Of a stretch of 64,000 bases of DNA, positions 44,734-55,415 are shown one piece after another (the first letter of the stretch is position 1; each line of letters opens with the position of its first letter). A program made the translations under genes and the position numbers. The DNA is from Chiua virens (Eukaryota > Basidiomycota > Agaricomycetes > Boletales > Boletaceae): contig JAHNUO010000033.1 of assembly GCA_019787685.1 (NCBI GenBank), positions 62,001 to 126,000 of the forward strand, given 5' to 3'. The notes beneath the pieces are model-generated. The model was not told where the DNA came from, ran no database searches, and worked only from the letters and a program-made list of their open reading frames with translations.

Positions 44734-45900
44734 CAAGGTCTTGACAATGTTGACATTGCTTCAAGCTGGGTGGCACAGGATCAATGTCTTATATGAGACA
44801 ACAAGCAGGGCTTTGCATTCTTTCATCTGAATGCACCTGATACTCATGAATATGTTGGGGTAAGTGGTTTTGATTTAAAAGGGAAAATTTTGGTGTTTCT
44901 GAATGTGATTGAAGATTGTCTGGTTTGGTCATCTGGAAATTTGTGAATTCCTCCACCATTTCTTCTGTGAGTCTCATTCCATTGGATTTATTGATGTCTA
45001 CTAACTCATGCAGAATGATCTTGGCTGAGATGAATGGGTGGATATTTCACATGCGACTGACCCAATGCTTGTGTTTGGTCTTGCCTGGGTAGGTAGCATT
45101 TCATTACTTAATTGTCGCTTGATTCAAAGTATCACTTACAGATTGCGGTGGTGGTGGATGCCGATGTTCTGAGAAACAAACAACTCACAAATTGCTTGGT
45201 CACAAAATGATGCTGACAGGCCAGGCTATCTGAATATTGTTGTACTTTGATAGTAGCACTGGCACTTCATCTAACAATGTATGGCTTTCTCATATATGAA
45301 TGTTCCTCACTGCAGCTTAGGGATCTCCAGGCTATTAGTAGGACCTATCCAAGTCATTCACACTGAGCATTCAGGCTCTTGCTCCTTCAATCACTAATTT
45401 CAGCAGCAAGGTTGCTGTCTCAGTTCATGTCCTTTGGCTTTGCTGGATGGCCTTCACAGAGGCTTACATTTAGATGGTTTGGTATAACATCATGTTGTTT
45501 TTTGGTACAATACTGATGTGAAAACTCTAGGATTGTGTTTCTCTTTGTTCTTCCATGTCCTGCTTTCTGCCTCAACCTCAAGGCACTGGGACATTGTGAC
45601 CCTCTGATATTAATCAACGTCACCTACAATGCACCTATGTCCTGGCAGCTCAATCATCCCATATTATGCACCATGGTTACAATTCAAGTTATATGTTGCC
45701 TTCAACATTACTTCCAACATCCTCAATGCAGCCATGAACCTTCTCAAGCATGCAAGCACTGAAGTGGAGGTTATATGGATATTGATCACCTTGCTCAAAC
45801 ACTGTACAAAAGACAGCATTATCGATTGCAATGCCACTGAACAGGAGTTCTTACTAGATTTTCAAGAGTATGTTTTCTTCTCGATAACATAGAAATCATC
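44734..45900. other. Gene-free block
   Basis: No known family, RNA or array. Frames are under about 90 codons. Confidence 0.4.
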
Positions 45901-45904
45901 ACTG

Positions 45905-46690
45905 GGATCCTTGGTGTGGTTGTGGCCATGCTCAGGCATCTTGGCAGCCTTAGACTTGTGATAGATCACCAACCTTGATCCCATTTTGGAATGCTAACCA
46001 CCATCTCTAGTGATGTGATTCTGGATAGATCCACATGTTACTCAAAGAATCAGAGAATGGATGTATGCATTTGATGTATGTGGTTTTTTTTTTTTCCTTT
46101 TCCTTTGGCATTGATTACCAATCCATATGCAGTTTTTCTGTGCACTGGTTCTGGGTGCACAAGGTGCATTTTCACTATGTTTCATATGTATGCCTTATAG
46201 CTTCATTGAGCCATCTCATGGTACCATTCAAAGTCCTTGCTTGCACGATATCCCCTCAGTTGTGTCACAGATTTGTATAACACCTGGAAGAAGAAGAGCC
46301 TGTAATGACACAGTAAGCGCTGTTTGCACAAGGCGATTCTCTGTTAGTTTGACTTGTTTGGTAGTATATGATGCATAGAGGAGATTGAAGCTGGCCACCC
46401 CTAGAAATGGGCTGACATACCACCGCCAGCAATTGCCATCAATTATTGGGGATTTACTCCAGGTGCCAAGCTCCTCAATGTCATATATGCCATCCACAAC
46501 AATGAATCAACACACCGATTTGTCTACCACAGTTTGAGTAATCTTAACCCCACCAAAGATATGAACCTGTTCATGTTCTGTGAACTGGATATGTTTGTTA
46601 AGGTTACAAAGCCAGGGTAAGGATATCTGTTGTGAGTGCTAGATTACAGACATTGACACAGGTGTAGATTTGAGAGGTCCAAAGCCGAGC
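45905..46690 (+). pseudogene. Duplicated gene relic, copy A (unknown function)
   Basis: Matches 57785-58385 over several blocks: gtagatcaccaacctt-type start, atgcatagaggagattgaag, tgccaagctcctcaa, and taaccccaccaaagatatga. Best frame reads LLNVIYAIHNNESTHRFVYH, then LSNLNPTKDMNLFMF, which parallels copy B. Interrupted by stops. I do not recognise the family. The complete Gypsy lies 160 bp to the right. Confidence 0.55.
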
Positions 46691-46852
46691 AGTTCATTCA
46701 AGAGTCGCACAATATCCTGTCATTTACCAGGAGCAGTACTGCTCGGAGAGGTTAGTTGGGAGTATTCAGGCCGTTGGCTGCTTAAGGATTCCCCTTGCTG
46801 ACTGAGTCCCAAAACAACAATGTCCACTTTGCCTCAGATCACTGCTTGTTAG

Positions 46853-47583
46853 TGTTACAATAGTTCCAGGTAGGACCTAGCGTAGCTGCAAAAGCACCAA
46901 GTACCAAGTGGCTGTGATAACTCAAACAACCACCACTTGATACATGGTGTGCTGAAGAGTCAAACGAGGGTTTCTGGTCAGTGGATTGCTACCAGAGAGA
47001 TGAGTGAAAACTCAGGCATTGCTGAGAGTTGTCTGGTTGGGAATCTATACCCGAGGGATGGTCAAGGGTCGAGGGTGTTGACTACAGTGAGTCTGCGTTG
47101 GGTCAAGGGACGACGAGAGAAGTCCCTGGCCAAGTGGTCACAAGGAAGGGTCCGAGTGGAGCAGTGATACTCAGCTAGATTGCGGAGATCAAGACTGGTA
47201 TACATGAGTATCACTGTGAGGTATTTATACTATGAAAGTCGCACACAGACCAAGTAACTAAAAGGGGGAGGCCAGAAGAGCGGAAGGCCAAAAGGCCAAA
47301 AGAGAAGTGCGTGATAACTAAAAGGAGAATTGTATGATGTGATGGCAGTGGACGATGATGAAGATGAAATGACAAATGCAAAGCCATTGGAAGATGACGA
47401 GAATGAAATGAGTAAGTGCGATGCCATCAGATGAGGACGAGAAAGAAATGAGTAAGCACTCAGGTAAAGCCGGTGCGGAGTTACAAAGGTAAAAGGTGAA
47501 CGAGTACGGATGAACGTATGAAGATACCTAGGTATCGAGTAAAGAGAAGTAGTACAAGTGAAAGAAAGAAAGAAATCATAACA
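46853..47583 (-). repeat. Gypsy 3' LTR, 731 bp
   Basis: Starts tgttacaatagttccaggta and ends gaaagaaatcataaca. It has a TATA-like gtatttatac (reverse TATAAATAC) at about 47.22 kb. In the first ~420 bp it differs from the 5' LTR at about 30 sites, nearly all CG against TG or CA. Confidence 0.95.
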
Positions 47584-47597
47584 TTACCCCCGGAGTA
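47584..47597 (-). promoter_or_regulatory. Gypsy polypurine tract
   Basis: On the minus strand, tactccgggggtaa precedes the LTR start TGTTATGATT, the expected site of plus-strand priming. Confidence 0.7.
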
Positions 47598-47757
47598 TGA
47601 TCAAAGCACCAAGTGAAGATCATCACTAGAAATCGAACGCATCACGGACAGGACTGCCAGTGATATTGGCATATCCCTCATCGTCGATGGGGTCATCACA
47701 TGGGGAGACCGAGTGTCGATCAGGAGACGCGGAACATTGTCGCACATGGTGGTGGGC

Positions 47758-48355
47758 TCATTGAGGTGGGGGTATAGGGAGTACGGAGTGGCCGTTGTGG
47801 TGAGACGATGAAGACAAGTTTGTCGAGGAGGACAATGTTGACGGGATAGCGGGATGAGGGGAGCACCTTCTCCAAGTATTTCCGGCAGCCACGAGAGTAA
47901 GCCAGTTGGCAAGGGGGATGCGAGCGCATACCCTAGGAGGTTGTCCAGGACAGCAGGATTGGATATGACCTGGGGCCCACGTGAGGCAGATGGGGCATTG
48001 GTACATGGGGCAGTTGACATGGACATGGCCGAGTTTTCAGCATTCAAAGCAAGCCTTGTGCCATTGAGGGTGATCATCGGGGAGGGATACCTGACTGGTC
48101 CGAAACATCAATTTGGCCTCGGTGTGGTTACAAGCCGCATCTCTTCTTCCATGAAGGGGGTGGAAGAGGCGGATGGGGTGGAAGACAGGTGAGTGGGAGG
48201 GGCCATTCGGTGGGAGAGGTCTGCTTGGTAGTAGTGGAGGTCTTCTAGGAACTTGCCCATCTGCATCTGATGGAGGGTGTGTTCAATGTAAGCACGGATG
48301 CGGTTGTGGATTTGTCTGGTAACCGCAGAGAGGAGGTGGGAGTGACGATTGAAAC
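47758..48355 (-). pseudogene. Extra 3' ORF in Gypsy with two zinc knuckles
   Basis: Lies between pol and the 3' LTR, on the same strand. The N-terminal frame (48353 to about 48110) is polar and helical: RQIHNRIRAYIEHTLHQMQM, then GKFLEDLHYYQADLSHRM. After a 1-nt shift the second frame runs to 47758 and contains CFEC-stop-KLGHVHVNC, a CX2CX4HX4C knuckle with a TGA at one site (Arg codon CGA plausible). Immediately after comes CPICLTWAPGHIQSCC, a second Cys/His cluster, and then a Pro/Ser-rich tail. A TATA-like box lies 120 bp upstream. A possible acceptor (ttctag) precedes the N-terminal frame, so an upstream exon may exist. Role unknown; nucleic-acid binding is inferred. Confidence 0.65.
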
Positions 48356-48476
48356 AACCTAGAACAAAACTAGACTGTTAAAGTGTAGTGGTTGAGTGAA
48401 GAGGGGGTTCAGTCCAGTGAAGAGGCGAAAACTCCAAGAGAACTTTGTTAGAGCTCTCTGGCTTAGATTCATGGGG

Positions 48477-48484
48477 TTTATATA
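48477..48484 (-). promoter_or_regulatory. TATA-like box upstream of the extra Gypsy ORF
   Basis: TATATAAA on the minus strand, about 120 bp upstream of the zinc-knuckle ORF and within non-coding sequence after pol. Suggests a separate transcript; not proven. Confidence 0.4.
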
Positions 48485-48665
48485 CTACATGGATGTCGGA
48501 GTTCTAATCTGAGTATGAACTATGTAGATAAGCATAATGTATCCTATTGGATGATAAGGTGTGAATAGATATGAGTCATGGATAAGAGCATAGCCTTGCA
48601 CTGCTGGTAATGAGTCAGTAATAAGGGAAATGAATAGATAAGGACATGAGGTGATGGATGCTGTG

Positions 48666-50630
48666 TTATTGTGGCAGCCAATCAGATATGATCCTTTGGA
48701 CAGCCTTGACATGAGGCGTTATCTTTAGAATAGATTGAAGGTTGAATCCATTAAGGAAGGAAAAGTTGGTATTGTAACAACGATCACGACCAAGCAGGTT
48801 GGATTGGACGAAGGTAAGGTGCTCGCATTGGAGATACGCCAAGTAGAGAGCATTGAGAGGGGAGTTCAAGTCAAGGTGATGTTCGATGGGGAAGGCCATC
48901 GCAGGGTCTAGGATGAGTTCGCGCATGCGGTGAAAGTATTCCAGGGTTGAGGAAGAAGAACGGATGGTATGGGAATGGTAGGGAAGGTCTATCGCCTGGA
49001 GAGGAGAATGAACGCGACTAGGGTGCTCAGAAGGAACAGGCCATTGAGAAGGAGCTCCCCATCCTGTGGAGGCAACTGCTGAAGTAGCAGGAGAAGGGGG
49101 TTGGGTGGACTCCATGAGGAAGGATTCAGTGGAGAGGGTGGAGACATTCAAGACGGGGGTTGCAGGTGGTGGGAGCGGAAGGTGGGGAATGGATGCAGTG
49201 GGTGTGAAGACAGGGATGAAGTGGATGATTTCATTCTTGAAGTCAGGGGTCGAGCAAGAGCAGTAGGTCATTATCGCGTTGATGGAGATGGGTGGAGGAG
49301 GTCTGAGCAGAGAGCGTGGTGGTTGTGGTTGTGGTTGGGTCGAGAGGGAGCAGACTGAGGGGAAATCCTTTGGATGGGTCTGCTTATAAGCATCTACCGT
49401 GTTCTTGGCATTTCCCAAGTTGGACTCGGGTTCCCATGAGTCATCAGAGGCGGAGTACCCTTTCCATCGGATCAGGAACTTGCGGTTACGCAGGTTCCGT
49501 GTGTGGCGCAAGATCCGCTCAATTTTGTATTCCTCTTCTCCAGTGATAAGGTCAGGTGGGGATTTCGGGAAGTTCAGGCCGTAGGTTTCTGTTTCATGAT
49601 AGGGCAATAACAGGGAAGTGTGGAAGACCGGATGGATTTTCCAGGTCTTGGGAAGGTGGATTTGGTAGGTGAGTGGAGAAAGGACTTCCATGATAGTGAA
49701 AGGTCCTTCTCGGTGAGATGCGAGTTTTGGGGAGATAAGTTCCCATTTCAGGTTGCGGGCTTCTAGCCATACTTGGTCTCCTTTGGCAAATGGTTTAAAT
49801 TTGCAGAAGGATCGGGCTTTAATAGCCTGGCGAGCAAGTTCATGGGTGGTGAGGGCTTCGTCGTGGGCAGTGGAGAGGACTTTGAGGTGTTCTTCAACAG
49901 CAGGGAGTTTGGTATCCACAATGATAGCGGGTAGGGGACGGGGTTCACATCCCATCATCAAGAAGAACGGCAACTTGCCAGTAACAGAGTGGGGGCGATA
50001 GTTGTGTGCGAATTCGGCCATAGGGAGTAAGTCGGCCCATTTCTCCAGATTGTTTTGACAATACATGCGGAGATAAGTCTCAACTTCTTGGTTAACCCGT
50101 TCCGTTTCACCATCCGATTGGGGATGATAAGCGGTGGAGAGGGATGGGCGGTATCTGATTAGTTGGGAGAGCTCTTTTGCGAAAGCAGAAGCGAACTGCG
50201 GACCACGGTCAGAGATAATCTTGTTGTAGAGGCTGAAATGGGTGTAGACTTTGTGAAAAAAGAGACAGGCGATACCTGCTGAGTCTGCAATTTTCACTGT
50301 GGGGCAAAGAATTACCCCCTTTGTAAGGCCGTGGTTGACCACAACCATAGGAGAATCGTAGCCCTCAGCAGAAATGGGAAGATCCGTGATGAGCTCAATG
50401 GACACGTTCTGGAAAGGTCTGGAGCAAGCAGAGGGGATCAGAGACAGTGGAGGGGTGGTCAGGTGAGTGTTGACCTTGTGTTGCTGACACGCGGCGCAAC
50501 CAGTGACATAGGAGTGGACGAAGGATGCGAGCCTGGGCCACCAAAATTCGGCGGCAACGAGCTGGCGAGTTTTCAGGAAGCCGGGATGACCAGCAGAGTG
50601 CAAGTCATGGTGTCGAGTGACGATTTGTTG
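48666..50630 (-). pseudogene. Gypsy integrase, chromodomain and C-terminal extension
   Basis: Open for 645 codons from 50603, and in frame with the upstream pol after a TGA at 50631. The zinc-binding part has H2, H6, C36 and C39. The catalytic core normally has D, D, E: D132 (SDRGPQF) and E168 (GETERVNQ) are present, with DD35E spacing, but the first site reads VSIELITDLP with Glu at position 70 instead of Asp. The chromodomain covers residues ~359-408 (YKIERILRHTRNLRNRKFLI, RWKGYSASDDSWEP) and would direct insertion to marked chromatin. Residues 409-645 form an unusual Pro/Ser-rich then helical tail. Integrase activity is probably lost through the Asp change. Confidence 0.9.
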
Positions 50631-52202
50631 TCAAAGCTCACGATCGGGGGGAACATAGACGCGGCCCTGGTAGGTCAGGACACCAGTGTTGTATTTCCAA
50701 TCAGAGAGGTGGGCGTGGAACGACAATGGGAGGCCGCCGTCCAGGGCATTGAGGGTATCCAAAACTAAGGGGTTGTTTACCAAGGATTTGGCAATCAAGG
50801 ATTGTAAGTCCAGGGTTACGAGGTTGACAAAGACGTCATCAGGGAGGAAAGTGACATTCTCATTATCTGAGTCGGAGGAGATATGGTCGGGGCGCCGGGA
50901 AAGTGCATCAGGACCATCAAGGATTTTTCCAGGAACATGGGAAAACGTGAGGTCAAAGTTGGCAAGGTCGAGGAGCCAATGGGCCTGTCGGTGGTTCAAG
51001 TTTTGGAGCTAATGGAAGTACGTCAGGTTCTTGTGGTCAGAGAAGACGGTGATGGGGTGCATGCTGCCATGAAGGTGGTGGTGCCAAGCTTTGAGGGAAT
51101 GGATGACCACGAGGAGTTCATGATCATAGATGTCATAGTTTCTCTCAGCAGCGTTGAACGACTGTGAGAGATAGGAACAAGGTTTCCACTCACTGTTTTC
51201 ATCGGTCTGGAGGAGTACACCACCGGTTGCGTATTTAGAGGCATCCATAGCGATAGCGAAGGGTTGAGATGTGTCGGGAAACTAGAGTATGGGATCTGTG
51301 ATAAAGGCCTTTTTGAGGCGTTCAAATGCGGTGATCTGGGGGGGTCCCCAAGCCCCAGGGGCATCTTTCTTTGTGAGGTTGATGAGGGGTTGGGTGATAG
51401 TCAAGTAGTTGGGGATAAATTGACGGTAGAAATTGGCAAAACCCATGAATGATCTGACATCCTTGAGCTTGGTAGGGGTTGGCCAGTCTGCGATTCCGGC
51501 TACTTTAACAGGGTTCATGGTGAGTTTGCCTGGTCAGGCAATCATGCCGAGGTATTCTACTTCGGTAGTGGCGAAGTGGCATTTTTCGAGTTTCAAGTGG
51601 AGGTCGAGTTCTTTCATGCAGGCGAGAACACGTTTGGTGCGTTCGGTGTGGGTTGCCTCGTCTTCAGAGAAGATGAGAAGATCGTCCATGTAGATAACAA
51701 GCCATCCTTTGGCGATCATGTTGTGGAAGGAGTCGTTCATGAAACGCTGGAACGTCACAGGGGAGTTGGTCAGTCTGAAGAACATGACCATAGGTTCAAA
51801 GAGACCGCAATGAGTGATGAACGCGGCTTTCCATTGGTGTCCGTCCTTGATATGAACATTGTTGTAGCCCCATTGGACATTGAACTTGGTGAACAGTTTG
51901 GCATCTTTTAGCTTGTCGACGAGGTTGGGGATGAGAGGGAGGGGGTAGGCGTCGCGAATGGTATGTTCATTGACATAGCAGTAATCTTGACAAGGACGGA
52001 GTTTGCCATCCTTCTTTTTGACGAAGAAGAAGGGGGATGCTTGAGGAGAGTTCGAGGGGTGGATCTTGCCATTGGCGAGATGTTGTCGATGAAGTTGTCT
52101 GGCCTTGCGCTCATCTGGGGATAAGGAGTAGACCTTTCCGACCTTTGGTTGGAACATGTCTTTCAGATGGATCTTGTAGTCGCAAGACCTGGAGGGAGGC
52201 AT
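50631..52202 (-). pseudogene. Gypsy reverse transcriptase and RNase H
   Basis: Same frame as the protease and integrase. The reverse transcriptase starts after the stop at 52203: SPFFFVKKKDGKLRPCQDYC, then LFTKFNVQWGYNNV. The latter is motif A and should hold Asp where Asn108 stands. YMDD (171-174) is intact. Stops at 51534 (TGA, CGA plausible), 51282 and 51009 (both TAG) interrupt it. RNase H has MDASKYATGGVL, YDHELL and FSDHKNL, its acidic residues, and continues with the VPGKILDGPDALSRRPDH linker to 50631. It would copy RNA into cDNA, but the Asn at motif A alone should abolish synthesis. Confidence 0.9.
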
Positions 52203-52970
52203 CTAATTGAAGGGTTCCTTTGTGAATACAGATTCGAATTCCGAATACTCCAAAGGGAGGGTGACCTTGGGTTTCTTTGCTGTGGCCACGAGGGCGGTAG
52301 CATTGGTGAGCTTCTCAGGTTGAGTGTTCCGGATGAAGGGTTGTCCAGCACACATGACGTGGTTGACGGAGTGTTGCATGGATTGGGTTGTAAAACGGTG
52401 CCCAGTTTCGGTGCCAAGGTAGTCATAGAGTTTGCCGTCCCAGACGGGATCAACATCAAGATGGTGGACAGGTCGGATAGGAGGTGGATGAGCAAGTTTG
52501 GCAGAGTGTTTGGGTTCGTCAGTGGTGATGGGAGGAAGGTCTGGTTCCAGAGTGGACACAGTGATGGTTTTGGCAACCCAGTCGATGATCGGATTGGTCG
52601 CCTTAAGCCAGGGTAATCCAAGAATGATGTTTTCAGAGCCGCAGTGGATAATGTGGAACTTGATTCGTTGGAGTACTCCGCCAAGAGTGATCCAGAGGGT
52701 AGTGGTGAATTTGATATCACCGTTTTTGTTTGCGGTAGAGTCGACATTCCTAACTGGGATAGGTTTCGGAAGGCATTCCTTCGGGAATTTGTGTTTCTGG
52801 ATGAAGTGCCAGTCGATGCAATTAATCCCAGCTCCAGAATCGATGAGAGCACGGGTGTTGACATCTTGAGAGGTAGCAGTAACGTTCAATCTAACGGGAA
52901 TTTGCTTAGATTGGGACGAAAGCTCAACTACAAGTACATGGGTATGAGAATGGGAAGATACTGGCATCAA
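52203..52970 (-). pseudogene. Gypsy protease (retropepsin) region of pol
   Basis: Aspartic protease with LIDSGAGINC: D44-S45-G46 is the active-site triad, followed by a hydrophobic beta-strand region and the second conserved IILGLPWL (near 52.61 kb). It would cut Gag-Pol. A linker rich in His and Pro ends at a TAG at 52203, just before the reverse transcriptase, in the same frame. The frame overlaps the end of gag by a -1 step. Confidence 0.85.
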
Positions 52971-52984
52971 ATCGGTCTTCCTCC

Positions 52985-54180
52985 TTAAAAACCTGTGACC
53001 GGAGTGGTCACCTTGTTGACACTCATGGCATCCTCGTCATCCTCCTTGACTTCTACTAAGGTGGGGACAGGGTCAGGTTTTGGAGTGGTTTTCCTAACCT
53101 TCTTGGAGGAGGATGTGGTGGGGGTTTTAGTCAAGAATGCTGTGCAGGCGGATGTTTGGTGTCCGGGTTTGCGGCAGCGGAAGCAGAGTTTTTGTTTGAA
53201 GCATCGCTTTCGCTCAGCTTCAGTGAGTTTTGAAATGTAGATAGTGTTTACGTCCATAGTGTCAGGGTCTTACTCCTTCTTGCAAGGTTGTCATGGAAGA
53301 TGATGGCAGCGGCAGGTTTCTTGTTTCGGCGAGCGATTTCATTGGCGCATTCCCATTGGGTTTTAAAGTGAATGGCTTGGGTATACCACTTGTCAATTGT
53401 GGTAGGAACTGTATTCATTCCTTGGATGTGCCACATGAGGGAAGGTGGGAGGCTAGCCATGAAGAAGTTGATGAGGACGGAGTCAGAGCCAGTAAGTCCG
53501 GCGGTGACGACTTTGTTGCGGAAGGAGGACATATACATGGGTATGTCTTCATTCTTGGTGGAACAAGTGGTGGAAAACCAGGCGATGGCGTCGCCCTTGG
53601 TGTCATGGTGTTCGAAGTCCTTTCGGAACAAGGATCTAGCAGTGATGGACTTGGCACAGAATGTATCGGCCCAAGTCAGAGCAGACCCCTCGGTCATGAA
53701 AGAGAGTGCGAATGCAACTCACTTGTTTTCTGTGTTGTAGACATCTTCGTTAACGAAGAGGTAGGTGGCAACGTTGTTGAGCCAGGGTATGGCACGATTG
53801 TAGGAGCCGTTAAAGACTGAGGGTTTGCCGAGGCAAAGTTCAACTGCCTTGTTAGACATGTTGGTTGTTGTGGTGGTGGGTTGTGGTAGTTGTACTGACA
53901 GAGTGACGACAGATGGGTTTGGGTTCCGGATAGATGATGGTCCAGGGTTCGGCCTTCGTGGGGTCATAGGGGACGCAAGGGTGGCAAGTGCTGGGAGGTT
54001 GAGTGATTGATGAAGATGATCAGCTAGTTGCTGGGTTTCGTCCTCCGAGTCAAGGTGTTCGACGTTGATATCAAAGTCTGCTTCCTGGGGTTCAGAAAGT
54101 GGGGTCTAGGGTTCAGGGTTTTCATCGGATAGATCGGACAAAGGAGTGTTAGACGTCTGAAGACTCCAACTGGGGTTTAA
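52985..54180 (-). pseudogene. Gypsy gag with CCHC zinc knuckle
   Basis: Capsid protein. The frame from ~54180 contains LDSEDETQQLADHLHQSLNL and a Pro/Thr-rich linker, then KPSVFNGSYNRAIPWLNNVA (capsid core) and FFMASLPPSLMWHIQ. Lesions are a TAG near 54.1 kb, a TGA at 53719 and a 1-nt frameshift near 53.27 kb. The last part (53257-52985) carries CFRCRKPGHQTSAC, a CX2CX4HX4C RNA-binding knuckle, a basic Pro-rich segment, and ends VTTPVTGF at TAA. The plus-strand copy at 63 kb ends at the same codon, so this stop is original. The true start codon is uncertain because the leader differs between the copies. Confidence 0.85.
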
Positions 54181-54261
54181 GAGTGGACGGGTGGGGGATC
54201 GTCCTGCAATGGTGGGCAGCTAGCTGTGTGAAGGCAGGCTGTATTGGTAGTCTTGATCTTA

Positions 54262-54991
54262 TGTTACGATAGTTCCAGGTAGGACCTAGCGTAGCCACAA
54301 AAGCGCCAAGTACCAAGTGGCTGCGATAACTCAAACAACCACCACTTGATACGTGGTGCGCTGAAGAGTTGAATGAGGGTTTCTGGTCAGTGGATTGCTA
54401 CCAGAGAGACAAGTGAAACTCAGGCATTGCTGAGAGTTGTCCGGTTGGGAATCTATACCTGAGGGACGGTCGAGGGTTGAGGGTGTTGACTACAGTGAGT
54501 CTGCATTGGGTCAAGGGACGATGAGAGAAGTCCCTGGTCAAGTGGTCACAAGGAAGGGTCTGAGTGGAGCAGTGATACTCAGCTAGATTGCAGAGATCAA
54601 GACTGGTGTACATGAGTATTGCTGCGAGGTATTTATACTACGAAAGTCGCGCACGGACCAAGTAACTAAAAGGGGGAGGCCAGAAGAGCGGAAGGGCAAA
54701 AGGCCAAAAGGAAAGTGCGCGATAACTAAAAGGAGAATTGTATGATGTGATGGCAGTGGACGATGATGAAGATGAAATGACAAATGCAAAGCCATCGGAA
54801 GATGACGAGAATGAAATGAGTAAGCATGATGCCATCAGATGATGACGAGAAAGAAATGAGTACGCACTCAGGTAAAGCTGGTGTGGAGTTACAAAGGTAA
54901 AAGGTGAACGAGTACGGATGAACGTACGAAGATACCTAGGTATCGAGTAAAGAGAAGTAGTACAAGTGAAAGAAAGAAAGAAATCATAACA
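54262..54991 (-). repeat. Gypsy 5' LTR, 730 bp
   Basis: Starts tgttacgatagttccaggta on plus (LTR 3' end) and ends atcataaca, flanked by gttag. TATA-like TATAAAT on the minus strand at 54632-54638 probably sets the element's transcription start. Confidence 0.95.
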
Positions 54992-55046
54992 GTTAGCATC
55001 CTTGAATACTTTGTCCCACTCTCATCCAATGTGTCTACTTCACCAC

Positions 55047-55415
55047 TAGGGTTCTGCGTGGGTACACCCATGGGTATCAGAGCTCATACCCATACCTATA
55101 CCTACCAAAAACCCATACCCATGGCATGGGTATGGGTTTTTCTGTGGGTATCAAAAACCGTACCCATGGGTATACCCATGGGTTTAGTAGTACCAAGCCT
55201 AAACTATAGACTAAACCTTGTTCTAAACATCCTATCTATACTCATTCTGCTATCTTATGTATACCTTATCCTAACTTAGCTAAACCTCACTCACTCATGG
55301 TAAGCCATCATATCACCCTCACCTTGCTATGGACCCACTGTACCCATAGCGTGGGTATGGGTATGAGTATGGGTATCCAAAGTCCAACCCATACCCATAC
55401 CCACACAGATCCCTA
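55047..55415. mobile_element. Non-autonomous hAT element (MITE), 369 bp
   Basis: Left end tagggttctgcgtgggta; right end read inward tagggatctgtgtgggta (16 of 18). Flanking 8-mers ttcaccac (55039-55046) and tctgccac (55416-55423) match at 5 of 8, and all three differences are transitions. The interior is full of acccatacccatggg-type direct and inverted copies, as in hAT subterminal regions. No coding. Confidence 0.7.

Larger units (their letters stand above)
46853..54991 (-). mobile_element. Complete chromodomain Gypsy LTR retrotransposon, 8,139 bp
   Basis: LTRs at 46853-47583 and 54262-54991, and perfect gttag target duplications at 46848-46852 and 54992-54996. Reading right to left: 5' LTR, leader, gag with zinc knuckle, protease, reverse transcriptase, RNase H, integrase, chromodomain, a C-terminal extension, an additional zinc-knuckle ORF, polypurine tract and 3' LTR. 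The chromodomain and domain order make it a chromovirus-type Ty3/Gypsy. Full length, but all long genes carry stops. Confidence 0.95.

Noticed and set aside
46653..46852. Part of the duplicated relic inside the Gypsy
   Set aside because: The TSD at 46848 shows that the Gypsy starts at 46853; the relic lies outside.
49066..50768. Plus-strand frames of 60-145 codons
   Set aside because: Antisense shadows of the Gypsy integrase gene.
51264..53820. Long plus-strand frames (up to 175 codons)
   Set aside because: Antisense of gag and pol; no family motif, and the minus frames have full domain sets.
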